Shown: positions 12,493-22,960 of the stretch, piece after piece
Layout: every line of letters starts with the position of its first letter
Position numbering within the stretch: the first letter of the stretch is position 1
Source of the DNA: Sipunculus nudus
Lineage: Eukaryota > Annelida > Sipuncula > Golfingiida > Sipunculidae
Length of the DNA stretch: 64,000 nt
Assembly (NCBI GenBank): GCA_026874595.1
Contig: CM049322.1
Coordinates: 9,816,400 to 9,880,399 of the forward strand
Direction: 5' to 3'
Translations under genes and position numbers: made by a program
The notes under the pieces: model-generated
Database searches by the model: none
Told to the model about the DNA's origin: nothing
The model's input: only the letters and a program-made list of their open reading frames with translations

Positions 12493-13492
12493 ATTTCCAG
12501 TAAGCCTCGCGACAACACAGTTACGGGAGGAACTGGATAATGAAGTTTCATACTGGAGAGCACAACTATTCGCTGCTTCAACCAAGTCTGCATATAGATC
12601 GCACCTTCGGTCATATATAAAATTCTGTAGAGCAATTGATTGTGAGCCAGTCCCGGTGTCCACCAAAAACATTTGTAGATATGCAGCTTTTCTTGCGCGG
12701 AGATGTGCGATTTCATCAATCAGACAGTATATGAACATTATTAGAATCCTTCATCTGGATTTTGGCCTTGAGAATCCTCTTTCTTCATGGGAAATCAAAT
12801 CTGTACTGGGGGGTATTAAGCGACACAAAGGTGACCCCCTTAATCAGAAAGCACCAATCCTTCCTAGTCACTTGTTTAAGCTACATTCATATTTGAACCT
12901 TCAGGAAATCAGGGTCCTTCAATTATGGGCCGTTTGCCTGACAGCTTCTTTTGGCCTTTTGAGGATCAGTAATGTCACCAGCCGCTCCCTTTCCGATCCC
13001 GGCATGTCAGTACTACGAGAAAACTTTTCTATCACAGCAAAGGGTGCTATTTTGCGTGCGCCAAAGTCAAAATCTAATCAGTTCAAAGCTAAGGTACATG
13101 AGGTCACACTGCCATATATTCCAGGTAGTCCAATCTGTCCAGTATCTGCCATTGTCAAGTTTATCCAGCTTTCCAGAGTACAATTTAATGAGTCCACTGC
13201 CCCTCTATTTGCTATTGGGGATTCTACAGGGAACCCTATGGGGTTGACTCAGGTCGCATTTCGCATACGCTTACTGAAAGCTTTAGTTGATATTGGTCTG
13301 TCATCAACAAACTATAATACACATAGTTTGCGTAGAGGGGGAGCCACCTGGCTCATGTCTATGGGCATCCCCTTGGCAATGGTAAAGACAATGGGAGATT
13401 TGAAAAGTGATGCCGTGTATCAAAACATCAAACCCACCAATGATATAAAATTCTCAATGATGAAATCTGCGACAGATAGACTTAGTTTTTAA
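12473..13492 (+). CDS. Ngaro tyrosine recombinase (open frame)
   Basis: An intact frame of 339 codons after an upstream TGA at 12470-12472. It overlaps the RT ORF by 20 nt in the +1 frame. No in-frame ATG occurs for about 80 codons, although those codons look like genuine recombinase N-terminus (AQLFAASTKSAYRSHLRSYI). Translation may therefore need a frameshift from RT or a non-AUG start. Catalytic motifs of the phage-integrase fold are FGLLRISNVTSRS (Arg I), a TLPYIPGSPICPVSAI region, THSLRRGGATW (HxxR) and GDLKSDAVYQNI (nucleophile Tyr). The usual Trp or His before the Tyr block is Leu here (GDLKS). The enzyme would insert the circular DNA form of the element. This is the only undamaged ORF of the element. 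Confidence 0.85.
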   Translation, partial: LNNHCFKFPVSLATTQLREELDNEVSYWRAQLFAASTKSAYRSHLRSYIKFCRAIDCEPVPVSTKNICRYAAFLARRCAISSIRQYMNIIRILHLDFGLENPLSSWEIKSVLGGIKRHKGDPLNQKAPILPSHLFKLHSYLNLQEIRVLQLWAVCLTASFGLLRISNVTSRSLSDPGMSVLRENFSITAKGAILRAPKSKSNQFKAKVHEVTLPYIPGSPICPVSAIVKFIQLSRVQFNESTAPLFAIGDSTGNPMGLTQVAFRIRLLKALVDIGLSSTNYNTHSLRRGGATWLMSMGIPLAMVKTMGDLKSDAVYQNIKPTNDIKFSMMKSATDRLSF

Positions 13493-13519
13493 AATCTAAC
13501 AGTAACTGCATATTGGGTT

Positions 13520-13689
13520 GGGATCTTAGATATGATTGTATGAATTTGTATGTATTTTATAATCATTGTGTAGTCTCGAGTATTGTTTCGTAACTTATGT
13601 GTGATATCGGTTTAATGTCTATGATGGGTTTAGATGTTTTATGTACTTTCGTAATAAATAATTGAAGCCCGTCCTGGTGTGGTTCTTTT
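13520..13689 (+). repeat. Ngaro split repeat B1
   Basis: A 170-bp repeat starting GGGATCTTAGATATG, 27 nt after the recombinase stop, and ending GGTGTGGTTCTTTT. It matches B2 at 13960-14129. Two bases (AA, 13690-13691) separate it from A2. Confidence 0.9.
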
Positions 13690-13691
13690 AA

Positions 13692-13868
13692 GTACCTTTT
13701 ATATTATAAAGGTATTTAAAGGGACACCGGGGGGCGGCAGCGTGCTAGTGGTAGCTCAGGCAGGGAGATTTGACCCTCGTGATCAGCGTCACATGATTAA
13801 TATTGTAAGCATTTTTCGCACAGCATTGGTGCAAGCAGCAGCGCCATTTTCTGCCGGGAAAATTGCAC
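13692..13868 (+). repeat. Ngaro split repeat A2
   Basis: The internal copy of A1, 177 bp, lying between B1 and B2. The B1/A2 junction reproduces the head-to-tail join expected in a circular intermediate. Confidence 0.9.
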
Positions 13869-13959
13869 CCACCCACCCTGGACCCCTAATTTTAATGAAA
13901 TATGTGTCACATAGATCTGACATATGTTTGGATTTTTAAGCTGAAGGAGTCCAGGTGGT

Positions 13960-14129
13960 GGGATCTTAGATATGAATGTATGAATTTGTATGTATTTTAT
14001 AATCATTGTGTAGTCTCGAGTATTGTGTTCATACTTATGTGTGATATCGGTTTCATGTCTATGATGGGTTTAGATGTTTTATGTACTTTCGTATTAAATA
14101 ATTGAAGCCCGTCCTGGTGTGGTTCTTTT
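13960..14129 (+). repeat. Ngaro split repeat B2 (right end)
   Basis: Right terminal repeat, 170 bp, matching B1 with a handful of substitutions. It defines the right end of the element. Between A2 and B2 lies a 91-bp spacer with no counterpart elsewhere in the element. Confidence 0.9.
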
Positions 14130-17100
14130 GATAAAATATTAATTGAATCTGAATTACGATACCGGTGAACATTCAGTATTGTATTAAAACACTTTTTTGT
14201 TAGTGACAGCAGGGGGCTGTCAGAATTGTGTGTTTTGTTTTGTCTTTGTTTGTAATTGAATCAGACAAAAAACACATCAAAATTTTCAAAACTCATATTC
14301 TTTCTTAGCATGGGTCTTACACTTATAATCGTGTTGGAGATTAGTTTTAAAATTGAGAGTCTAAATGTGAGGGGTATGCAAAGCAGAAATAAACGGAGGT
14401 CAATTATCCGATGGGCGAAGTCTGGTTAATGTGATTTTTTTACAGGAAGCGTATAGTACATTTGAAGTAGAAAATGTAGGGCGAAACGAATGGTATTGAA
14501 CAATAGTATATAGTCATGGAGACTCTATTAGTAGAGGTGGGGCTATATTAATTAGACATAATTTGGATATGAAGCTTGAGATGTTATATACAAATCATCA
14601 GATGGAAGATTAATGTTAGTAAAAGTAGAAATAGAACAGAAGACATATTTTTAGTAAATCTTTATTCACCTAATATTCAGAGCTGTCAGGTTGCACAGTT
14701 GAAAACCTTGCTTAATAAATATGCTACATCATATGATAATATTGTGATGGGGGTGATTACAATATGGTATTAGATGAAAGTATAGATAAAAAAGGGGGAA
14801 CTATGGATAAAAAAGAATAAGTACCTAGTACAATGTATAAGATTATCGAAAACTTTGATCTTATTGACATTTGGAGAAAACGAAATCCTACAGTTAAGTG
14901 TTTCAAATGGCGACAAAAAAGTGAAAAATTAAGTGTAGATTAGATTATTGGTTAACAGGCAGTGCCTTACAAGATACAGTTCTGAATGTGGATATTGTTC
15001 CTTTTATAAAATCAGACCACAGCGCCATAGTTATGATAATTCAGGGATTAGAGCAAGACGAAAAAACCGGCAAAGGATACTGGAAGCTTAATAACAGTAT
15101 ACTAAATGAATCTGAGTTTATTCAAGAAATATCTCGGGAAAAGATTACATGGTTGGTGGAAACATCTAAAGTAACTGATCCACCGGTTAAATGGGAATAT
15201 ATTAGATATAAGATAAGAGCTTTTTGTTTGAAATATTGTAGTAAAAAGAAAAGAAACCGAGATGAAAAGGAAAAGAAAATTTTAGCAAGGCTGAAAAGTT
15301 TGTATTATCGGGTAGATGGTGAAAATTGCTAAGATAAAATAGAAAATCATAAGCAAGATATATTAAAAATTGAAACAGAACTGGAGAAAATAGATAATAA
15401 AAATCACAAGGTTTGATAATTTGATCAAAGATTAGATGGAACGAAAAAGAGAAGAAGAAATATTTTCTTAATTTAGAAAAACGGAACAATATAGGAAAAA
15501 CTATAAGAAAACGAATGAAAGAAAATAATACTAGTGTTACAAGCCAATCAGAAATATTGTCAATTTGTAAAGAATATTATCAGACATTATATTCAACAAA
15601 AAATAGATAAAGATACTAAAGAAATAGAAAATACTTGAATACAATAAATGTACCGAAACTGGATCAAGATGACACTAATTGGTTAGACCGGCCGATATCT
15701 TGTGAAGAATGTCTGCAAACAATAAAGACATTCTCCAGTGGAAAAAAGTCCAGGGAACGATAGTATAAGTGTAGAATTTTATTAAAAGTTCTGGTCATAT
15801 TTGGTAAGCTTATGGTAGATTCCTATAATACATCAATTGTTAAAGGCGAGCTCTCTAAGACAGACAGTTATAACACTTTTAGATAAAAAGAAAGATAGAA
15901 CTTTCATAAATATGTGAAAGGACGATAGATTGGAGAAAATATCCGAATAATTAAAGACTTACTGTCCATTGTCTTTCTATCTTTTTATTTTTTTTTTCAA
16001 TTGAAATGTTAGGTCAGTTAATAAGACAAGAAGATAAAATAAATGGTATTGAAGTAGAGGACAAGGAAATCAAGTTAATAAAGTACGCCGATGATACAGT
16101 GGCAATTGTTAATAATATTAAGTCGGCTAAAAAGCTTCTAGAAACTGTTGAATTATTTGGAAAATATAATGGATTGAAAATGAATTAAGATAAATCAGAA
16201 GGATATTGGATAGGGAGTTTGAGATACTCGTCAAGTAAGCCTTTTAATATATTATGGCCAGAAAAAGGGATTAAAATACTAGGTATTTTTGTTCATATGA
16301 TAATAAAGAATGTGAAAAAGGAAATATCTATAAGAAAATCAAAGATATTGAGGAATTAATTAATATATGGCGTATGAGAAGTCTGACTTTACAGACGAAA
16401 ACAAAACTTTTATTATTTCCAAATTTCAATATCAGTTTGCTAACGATACACTTCCATTACGATGTAAAAAGATGTTAGAAAAAATAATCTATCATTTTAT
16501 ATGGAATGGAAATTCTGAAAAATTGTCACGTAATCTATTAATTTAAGAAAAAGAAAATGGGGTCCATTATAATGACATCCCGCAAAGCATGGATTAAGAT
16601 ATACTTGTATACAGAAGAAAGGTTTTGGAAGAAATTATGGAATGTTCAATTAAAAGGGGTATCACACAATGCAGAAATTCTTTCATTCGGAAATTTTTTT
16701 TCAGAATTTTGAAAAAGAAAATATTACAGATTTCTACAAGGTAATCTTTAGAAGTGCTCAGATAATTAGAGCCGCTTGTTACAAGGAACTAAATTTATGG
16801 AATCAAATATTATGGATGAACAGAAATATTAAGATCGACACCAAAATGATTTGTTGGAATGATTTTATTGCAGTTGGCATCATTACCGCTAATGATTAAT
16901 TTGATGATTATTATCATATTAAGCCTTTTCAATATTGGAAAGAACGAGGGTTGCATGAGAGATTCTTCTTTCAATGGTATTCATAAGTGTTATTGGTTCT
17001 GTCAAAGAAATGGGAAGGATTGGAAAGAATTGGAAAGGAATATCAGAATGAACCCCATATATTCATGATATAGTTGTATGGTAAACACTATGTTTTAAAT

Positions 17101-17785
17101 CAGACCACTTCAAAACAAGTGTATCAGTGTACCAGGAATGAAATTTGTTTACCGTTTTGTAAATTGCCACAAATAGATAAATTTCTTAACATTAAGGATT
17201 ATGATTGGTCTAAGGTGTACCTATTATCTAAAAGTGTTTTAGGATGTTAAGACACAAGATTTTCAGTATAAAGTTCTGCAAGATATTTTAGTTAATAATT
17301 ACTGGTTACAGAAGTGGAAACTTGTACTTTTTGTATAACCAATGTGGAAAATACAGTCATCTATTTTTGGAATGTGAATTGATTAAAGATTTTTGGTTAG
17401 AAGTAGAAATATGGTGTCATCATAGGCTGAATGTTGATAATTTTTGTCTCGATAAAGCAGGAGTCTTTCTAGGAGTGTTGGGAGAGGAAAAGTGGAAAAA
17501 ATATATATTTATTATTGGTAAAAGGTATATCTATGGATGTAGGTGTACAGAAATTGTTGTAACGATAACAGGATTCTAACAATATTGAAAGAATTACATG
17601 CAGATAGAATTGATTATAGCGGATGAAAATAACAAGACTCAAGATTTTATGGAGAAGTGGAATGTATTAAAATGTTTATTAGACGGAGATATATGTCATG
17701 GTTTGTAAGAGATATCATTTTTCTTTATTGTATTTTTATTATGTATTGATTGTCGATTAAAGTTTGTAAAATAAACAGAGTAGGC
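14130..17785 (+). pseudogene. LINE ORF2 remnant (L1/Tx1-like APE endonuclease-RT)
   Basis: A heavily decayed non-LTR retrotransposon. An apurinic-endonuclease-type N-terminus is recognisable from about 14345 (an LNVRGM-like block, RGGAILIRHN, NLYSPN). Its C-terminal SDHSAIVMII follows at about 15005, then GYWKLNNSIL. An RT finger remnant (a SGKKS block, then LLDKKKDRTFI) sits at 15735-15905. There is then a gap with most of the RT core lost, and the catalytic box KYADDTVAIVNN appears at 16081-16116. The thumb-like WNQILWMN region and a Cys/His terminal part (GKYSHLFLECELIKDFW) run to about 17580. Stops and frame changes occur every 100-350 nt. The first ~200 bp (14130-14340) continue the tandem repeat that Ngaro interrupts. 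The 3' edge, near 17785, is approximate. Confidence 0.75.
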
Positions 17786-18465
17786 ACGGCGCATGCGCGT
17801 ACTCGATATCTATGTTTCTTGGAAAATATATAGTGAGTTAGTGCCCAAACCAGGACAAACTTTGTGTGCCGTTAAAAAAAGAAGTATCCATGTCCAGATT
17901 TTTTTTGGCAGTGGCCCAACACAGTCAACAATAATCCTGCTAAATTGTATCTCGGAAGCGGGAATAGGCCTAATGAGGGTTAAGGAGGATCCTGATTGGG
18001 CTTTCCTACAATGTGTGGCATGATTTACAATATTGTACAACATCTGTCCTGAGGTTAGGCCAATAAAAATGTGTACTAACTTTCAGATGTTTTATTCATA
18101 CCTAAATGGCAAGACAAAGGAGCCTCATGTGCCATGCTTAGAATTTCGTTGCGATAGCTTTTTGCCATTACCATTTGATGTTTGATGGCCCACTAATCAT
18201 CAGCGCATACATCAGGTGGTCGCCATTTACGCATAAGTACTCCAATTTTAACATAGAAACAAACTGAGTTCTGTAACAGTTCATCTTTTGAAACTGCCCT
18301 GGGAAACGAACATGAAATATCAGGGTCATTATGCTGAACCGCGATAAGTTCTGGCCTTGAAATGCTGCATCCTGTACGGCTGTTTTTAGACGAGTCACTA
18401 GTGACTTCCAGGGTTTTTATCTGGACTATTATCCTCATGTGTGTTTTTCTTGACCACAAATCTAT
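17786..18465 (-). pseudogene. Ty3/gypsy integrase N-terminal remnant
   Basis: On the minus strand, 18459-18190 contains the block GVLMRKWRPPDVCADD, preceded by LIAVQHNDPDI. This is the segment upstream of the integrase zinc-binding domain in gypsy Pol. Further downstream, 18043-17810 contains IIVDCVGPLPKKIW, the start of the DDE catalytic core around its first Asp. Between them the zinc-binding region is shortened. The sequence stops near 17.79 kb where the LINE remnant ends, so the rest of the integrase core is absent. Frames shift at least twice. It follows directly on the protease and linker region with no RT between them. Confidence 0.68.
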
Positions 18466-19024
18466 TTACAGCACATGGAGGATACAAACCAGGAATTTCC
18501 TGAATTTCAAGATCAGTTTCTTGATCATGTGACGGCTTTTTTGTCACCTGCAACAGCATTGCCTTGTACCAACTGAATTCCCTTAAAGGGTACAGTAGTT
18601 CTTATGCACAAAGTAATATTCCTAGAAATCAAATCTGACTTTAAATGTATACTGTGAAGCGGAACTGAAGTGTACTTGTCTGAAAACACACCATTCACAA
18701 GTGCATGTGCACAAGTAAAGGACCTATCAGAGAATGGCAGCCAAGTGTTTCTAACATTAGAGTCTGGCCTGAAGCAGTGTCCCTCAAAATTCTAAAAGGG
18801 GGAGGGTCTGAAAACCCATCATGTATGAATGGCTCAAATAACTCCGTTTCAGAGTCAGGAGAGGTATATACTACCTCAGTTTCATCAAACAAAGAACTGA
18901 CACCGAGAGTGTCAGTCATAAAGAAATCTAGGTACTTATTACAATCAAACTCCTCATGGGAGTCAACAGAGAAATTTTCCTTAGCAGAAACAGACTTATG
19001 TTTGTAATTAGAGATCCTGGCCAC
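18466..19024 (-). pseudogene. Ty3/gypsy aspartic protease remnant
   Basis: The minus-strand frame 19024-18695 contains FRILRDTASGQTLML. This is the active-site region of a retroelement aspartic protease, where the usual order is D-T-G-A-S. Here the Gly/Ala/Ser order is altered, so activity is doubtful. Beyond a frame change, about 18660-18560 keeps a protease C-terminal strand (VPLHSIHLKSDL) that leads into a linker and then the integrase block. The protease would process Gag-Pol. Confidence 0.6.
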
Positions 19025-19099
19025 ATTTGAAATACTCTCGCAAGAGTCCTAACAGGACTTAGTCTTTTTTAGAGGATACTCCTCGCAGGAGTCTTGAAA

Positions 19100-20258
19100 G
19101 GACCTAGCCTTATTAAATTCCTAGCAGGAATCAAATTGGGGTTGTACCCCGCAAGTTACGGATTCTTCTTTGGAGTCAGACGGCACGTTGGCCTCCGTAA
19201 TATCAAACTCTTTTCTGGAGTCAAGAAAGGAGTTGTACCCCTTGTTTACATGAAAATAGCTTGGCCCTTGTATTATGCTATGCATAGATTTAGAAACAAA
19301 ACCAGAAGGTTTACTCTTTGGTTTATTTGCAATTTTCCAACAGTCAGATATTAGATGACCTACCTTTTTGAGGTAATTACAGATTTTTCTTGGACTTTTA
19401 TGGACTAACAGAACTACTAGAACTGGGTGAATGCGCCTTAAACTTTTTTTAACCATACTGATTAACATTCTTGTTTGTGAATGACTGGTATGATTTACGT
19501 TTATGCAGCGCCTAAATTCTTCAAGGAAAATCAACTGGCGCAAATTGTCATAATCTTTCATTACATTTTTAGAACTACACGAGCGATCAAACAACTGCTC
19601 TTTTGTCCTAGCAAATTATACGTAGGTCTGTTCTTTACGCTTTTCCGAATTTCTGAATTTCTGGCGGCAAGCCTCCGGAACTAACTCATAACCTTTTAGG
19701 ATTAACCGTTAAACCTGGTGAGCGGCTTCAACTGAATGCCCTATATAAATTTCTCTGGCCTTGCCAGTCAATACACTTTGTAATAGCATAGTCCAATTTT
19801 CCTTAGGCCATTTCAAATTTTGAGCTACCTTTTCAAAGTGTAAGAAATATTTGTCAACCTCTTTTTCTTTGAAAGGTGGGACAAGTCCAATGTGTTTAGT
19901 AACATCAAAACTGTGAGTTGTGATAGCATTTAGACTAGGTTTCAATTTAAGTCTTTCTAACTTTAGCCGTTTTAACTCAATTTCTTTTTCTTTTCTCTTA
20001 ATGCTAGCTCATGTTGCTTTTTAGTTCTAACTGCATAGCAAGGCTGTCATTTTTATATGTTTCCACTTAACTAACTTTAATGAAACCTTTGCTTACTAGA
20101 TCTTGCATGATTTTAGCAATGGTATCAGGCTTTCTCAATTTTATTTAACACCTAGCCCTAAGTGTTGTCCCAAACGCAACAACTGATCTTTTGTCAACTG
20201 TTCAAGTTGATCAGGGTCGGAATCTTCAACAAATGTCTCAGGTTCAGAATCAGCCATG
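19100..20258 (-). pseudogene. gag: Ty3/gypsy Gag remnant
   Basis: The minus-strand start, MADSEPETFVEDSDPDQLEQ, lies at 20258. Capsid-like blocks follow: HIGLVPPFKEKEVDKYF and LKWPKENWTMLLQSVLTGKA (about 19900-19750), then a second conserved block around VMKDYDNLRQLIFLEEFRR (about 19560). A zinc knuckle is recognisable at about 19370-19340 (KVGHLISDCWKI), but its second Cys is Leu in the current frame. Several frameshifts and stops separate the blocks, so this is a dead copy. Gag would form the particle and bind element RNA. The 5' leader and LTR remnant lie immediately to the right. Confidence 0.72.
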
Positions 20259-20401
20259 TTAAGATGTTAAAACAATAACAATAAAACACTGAAATAAATC
20301 CTGTAAACAATGTATTGTAAACAATTAGCAATCTTGTAAACACTGTATGATAAAACAGAGTGTCTAGGTCAAGGCCTAATAAACTTTCAAAACTATTAAG
20401 C

Positions 20402-20419
20402 CTTCCAGACGGGCCCCCA
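20402..20419 (-). promoter_or_regulatory. Candidate tRNA-Pro-type primer-binding site
   Basis: The minus strand reads TGGGGGCCCGTCTGGAAG, lying between the LTR remnant and the gag start. It closely resembles the tRNA-Pro primer-binding site of gammaretrovirus-type elements. The run of A just before it replaces the expected LTR terminal CA, so the LTR edge is eroded. Confidence 0.45.
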
Positions 20420-20442
20420 TTTTTTCGTTTCGGAATCTAAAA

Positions 20443-20735
20443 ACAACAGATCACGTAGTCGTGACGACCATAAATTTTGTTATGGGGATAAAAAAATCAG
20501 ATTCTGTAACACTATGCAGCGTGAAATGTCTAGGGAAATGAATAAAGAAATCAGTGGTTTCTTGTTAACAAATATTTATAATATTTATAATTTATTCTTT
20601 AAACAACCCTTACATTATAACACACTAAATCGATACAATTAAACAGTATAACAACGGTACAACAGCAAATCAATCCAATTACACAGTATAATAAATAAAG
20701 TTTACAGTACCTGGATACCACCACTGTCACAGCGA
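20443..20735 (-). mobile_element. Truncated LTR beside gypsy gag
   Basis: Aligns in the same orientation with 5865-6150 of the complete LTR (shared blocks CACGTAGTCGTGACGA, TCAGATTCTGTAACAC, GCGTGAAATGTCTAGGG, ACCTGGATACCACCACTGTC). It represents the R/U5 side, and the U3 side right of 20735 is missing. By position it is the 5' LTR of the minus-strand gypsy remnant. Confidence 0.65.
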
Positions 20736-22574
20736 CAACCAGTCATTTTAAGCTAGGCTCACCACTAGGGACCGGGGTTTGTCAAAATCACCACAAATAA
20801 TAACAGTAATAATATATTGGATGTTTAATTTGACAGGTCGACAAGGTGTATAAAAGACGGAGACGTGTATCGTTCTATACCGTACCATCTTTCTTCACTA
20901 TTTGTATTAATTTCGGAATCAAATTGAAGAAACACGAAACATGCCTTTTTCAGGTTAAGTCTAAACTATGTTATACAAATCGCATTCGATTAGTGTTTAT
21001 TTGCTTGATGTGATATTTTAATTTCAGATATTATTCGATGGCCTTGATCGGTATCGACGCTCATTTTATTTACTCTGTTAAATTTACACGTGATCAATAA
21101 TAATAAGTATAAATATATATGTTTAACTGATCTTGTGCATTTCAATTTTATTAAAGCTGATGCAATAAAAATGGTGTTAAAACAGGCAAAATTATTGTCT
21201 ATTTCGTAAATCAAGTTTTGTCAAGCTTGGGTGGGGGGGGGGGGGAACAGACCGTTTGAAATAACTTTAAAGGGCGTTACCATAAACCTTAAAAATAGCC
21301 GAGAACAATTGATATTAATAGTTTAGTCATTGATAAATAATATATACAGACGATAGAACCAATATATTAGGGCAAACTTTATGCTAAAACTTCAGGGTTG
21401 TATACTGTACTTACTCTATGCATAGACATGGACATGAACAGTAATTTTAAGAACGGGGTGGCGCAGCAGGGTTGCCACATGATTTTGCTCACTTTCTGTT
21501 TCGATGCTGACAAGGGCGGCACGGTATCCTCGATAAACATTAATGGCCCAACACCAAAACAGTTCTCTGGGGCCAGTGAGGTAACAAGAACGTGTAATCT
21601 TTCCGCAATCTGACTGTGCCGGGGGGGGGGGGGGGGGGGAGAAAACAGAAAGGCTGGTGGACAATCTACAACAATGGAATAATTCAGTGGCAAATGTAGA
21701 AGATAGCATTTGGTCACTCTTCAATATATCATGGATTCAGGCGACCATCTGGAAAGAAATTTCCCATATATGTCAAATGGCTCATTAATGTAGGTCATCT
21801 ATGTTCATAGCTCGATCATTTTTGACCTACACCTGGATAACAGTGGAACCTAAAAAACGTTTAGTTGATACGCATATCTTGCACAAGCGAGGCATATCAT
21901 TCTCTTCTCAAATTACCTTTTCCTGCCGCATGTTCATTGGCAGTCCTCTTTTTCTGTCAAACCGTTGCAGGGATTACGACGCTGGTCGATCCAAAGTTCA
22001 CCTGTTGTAAGGTAAGGCTCAACTGCATCAGGTGTTCTCTCTCCCGATATAGCATCGCTGTTTTCTATCACATGCCGCGAACCCCAAAGATCGATGAAGC
22101 AGGGCATTTCTGACGAGCTGAAATCCCGCTGTGACAGAAGGATGCAGACGCCAAGGAGCATAATAACTTCTACAAACTAAGGTACAATTAGTTCCTTACA
22201 AAGTTTCTCACACTCCTTCTTTGAAATATGTTTTGTGTAAACGCATCATTTCTGGGTTCGGGGATGCAGGGGCTGCCGTTATAGTCGGATCGTAATGGAC
22301 ACTAATACCATAGTTGTCTTACATGAAGGACGCCATTTTAAGTATCATGATACACTTGTTGTGCCAACCAAGAAAGGAAAAAAACATAACCGTCGCAAAT
22401 CAAGGATTTTTTTTTTTTTACTTTACTCTTTGAGAAAAACTTTTCCCTATATCCAAGACATACATATTTCAGGTAAACCCTTTTTTAGCTCCGTCAATAT
22501 AAAATATTGCTACACAGTGTACCTGCCTATATTACAATATCGAGCGTCATGACCCATGGGTCACTTGTAAGTGT
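20736..22574. other. Non-coding; two long G runs
   Basis: No supported gene. G runs occur at 21233-21245 (13) and 21621-21639 (19). The minus-strand frames across 21379-21724 encode polyproline only because of the G run, and I discount them. Confidence 0.5.
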
Positions 22575-22960
22575 AAGAGATTTTAGATCTGGGAAGATAT
22601 AATTCCTAACCATTCACGCAATTTCGTTTTGACTCGTCTTTAACGTGTTCCTTAGACTTGCAATTGAATAAGTCTTATATTAAGCCATGTCTTGTAGAGT
22701 TCAGGGTTCTACAGAGTGAGAGTTTGCCAATTACAAGTTTATAATACTAGGTCCTGACATTCTAGGGCTAACAACCAGTCGTACCGCACTGGGGATATAT
22801 TTCCCAACCATGCGCGCAATTTTATGTACATTCCATCTTTAAATACCTTCTTATTATTGCAATGGCATTTTATATAATATTAGGTCTTTCCATAGAGAGC
22901 TAAGGGTTCTACAACGTGACAGTTTGCCAGCTACGAAACCAATGTAATCGGACCCGATAG
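22575..22960 (+). repeat. Diverged tandem duplication, about 205-bp period
   Basis: Unit 1 (about 22590-22745) and unit 2 (about 22795-22950) share blocks such as CC(T/C)AACCATNCNCGCAATTT, GGGTTCTACA and GTTTGCCA(A/G). No coding potential is seen. Confidence 0.55.

Larger units (their letters stand above)
9418..14129 (+). mobile_element. Ngaro-type tyrosine-recombinase retrotransposon
   Basis: A 4712-bp element defined by split direct repeats. A1 is 9418-9594 and A2 is 13692-13868 (177 bp each, no indel). B1 is 13520-13689 and B2 is 13960-14129 (170 bp each, no indel). The order A1, ORFs, B1, A2, B2 is diagnostic of Ngaro and PAT-like members of the DIRS order. The ORF order is a Gag-like protein with a Cys/His finger, RT plus RNase H, then a tyrosine recombinase. 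There are no LTRs and no endonuclease or DDE integrase, as expected for integration of a circular intermediate by the recombinase. The gag and RT reading frames are damaged. The A pair and B pair each differ at only a few positions, implying a fairly recent insertion. Confidence 0.9.

Noticed and set aside
21379-21724. Minus-strand frames with polyproline
   Set aside because: The proline run comes from a 19-G homopolymer, and there is no domain or splice support.
5690-22575. Shared phrase GAGCGTCATGAC...GGGTCACTTGT at about 5691 and 22546
   Set aside because: Only about 30 bp with mismatches and no extended alignment. It could be a short repeat edge but is too little to call.
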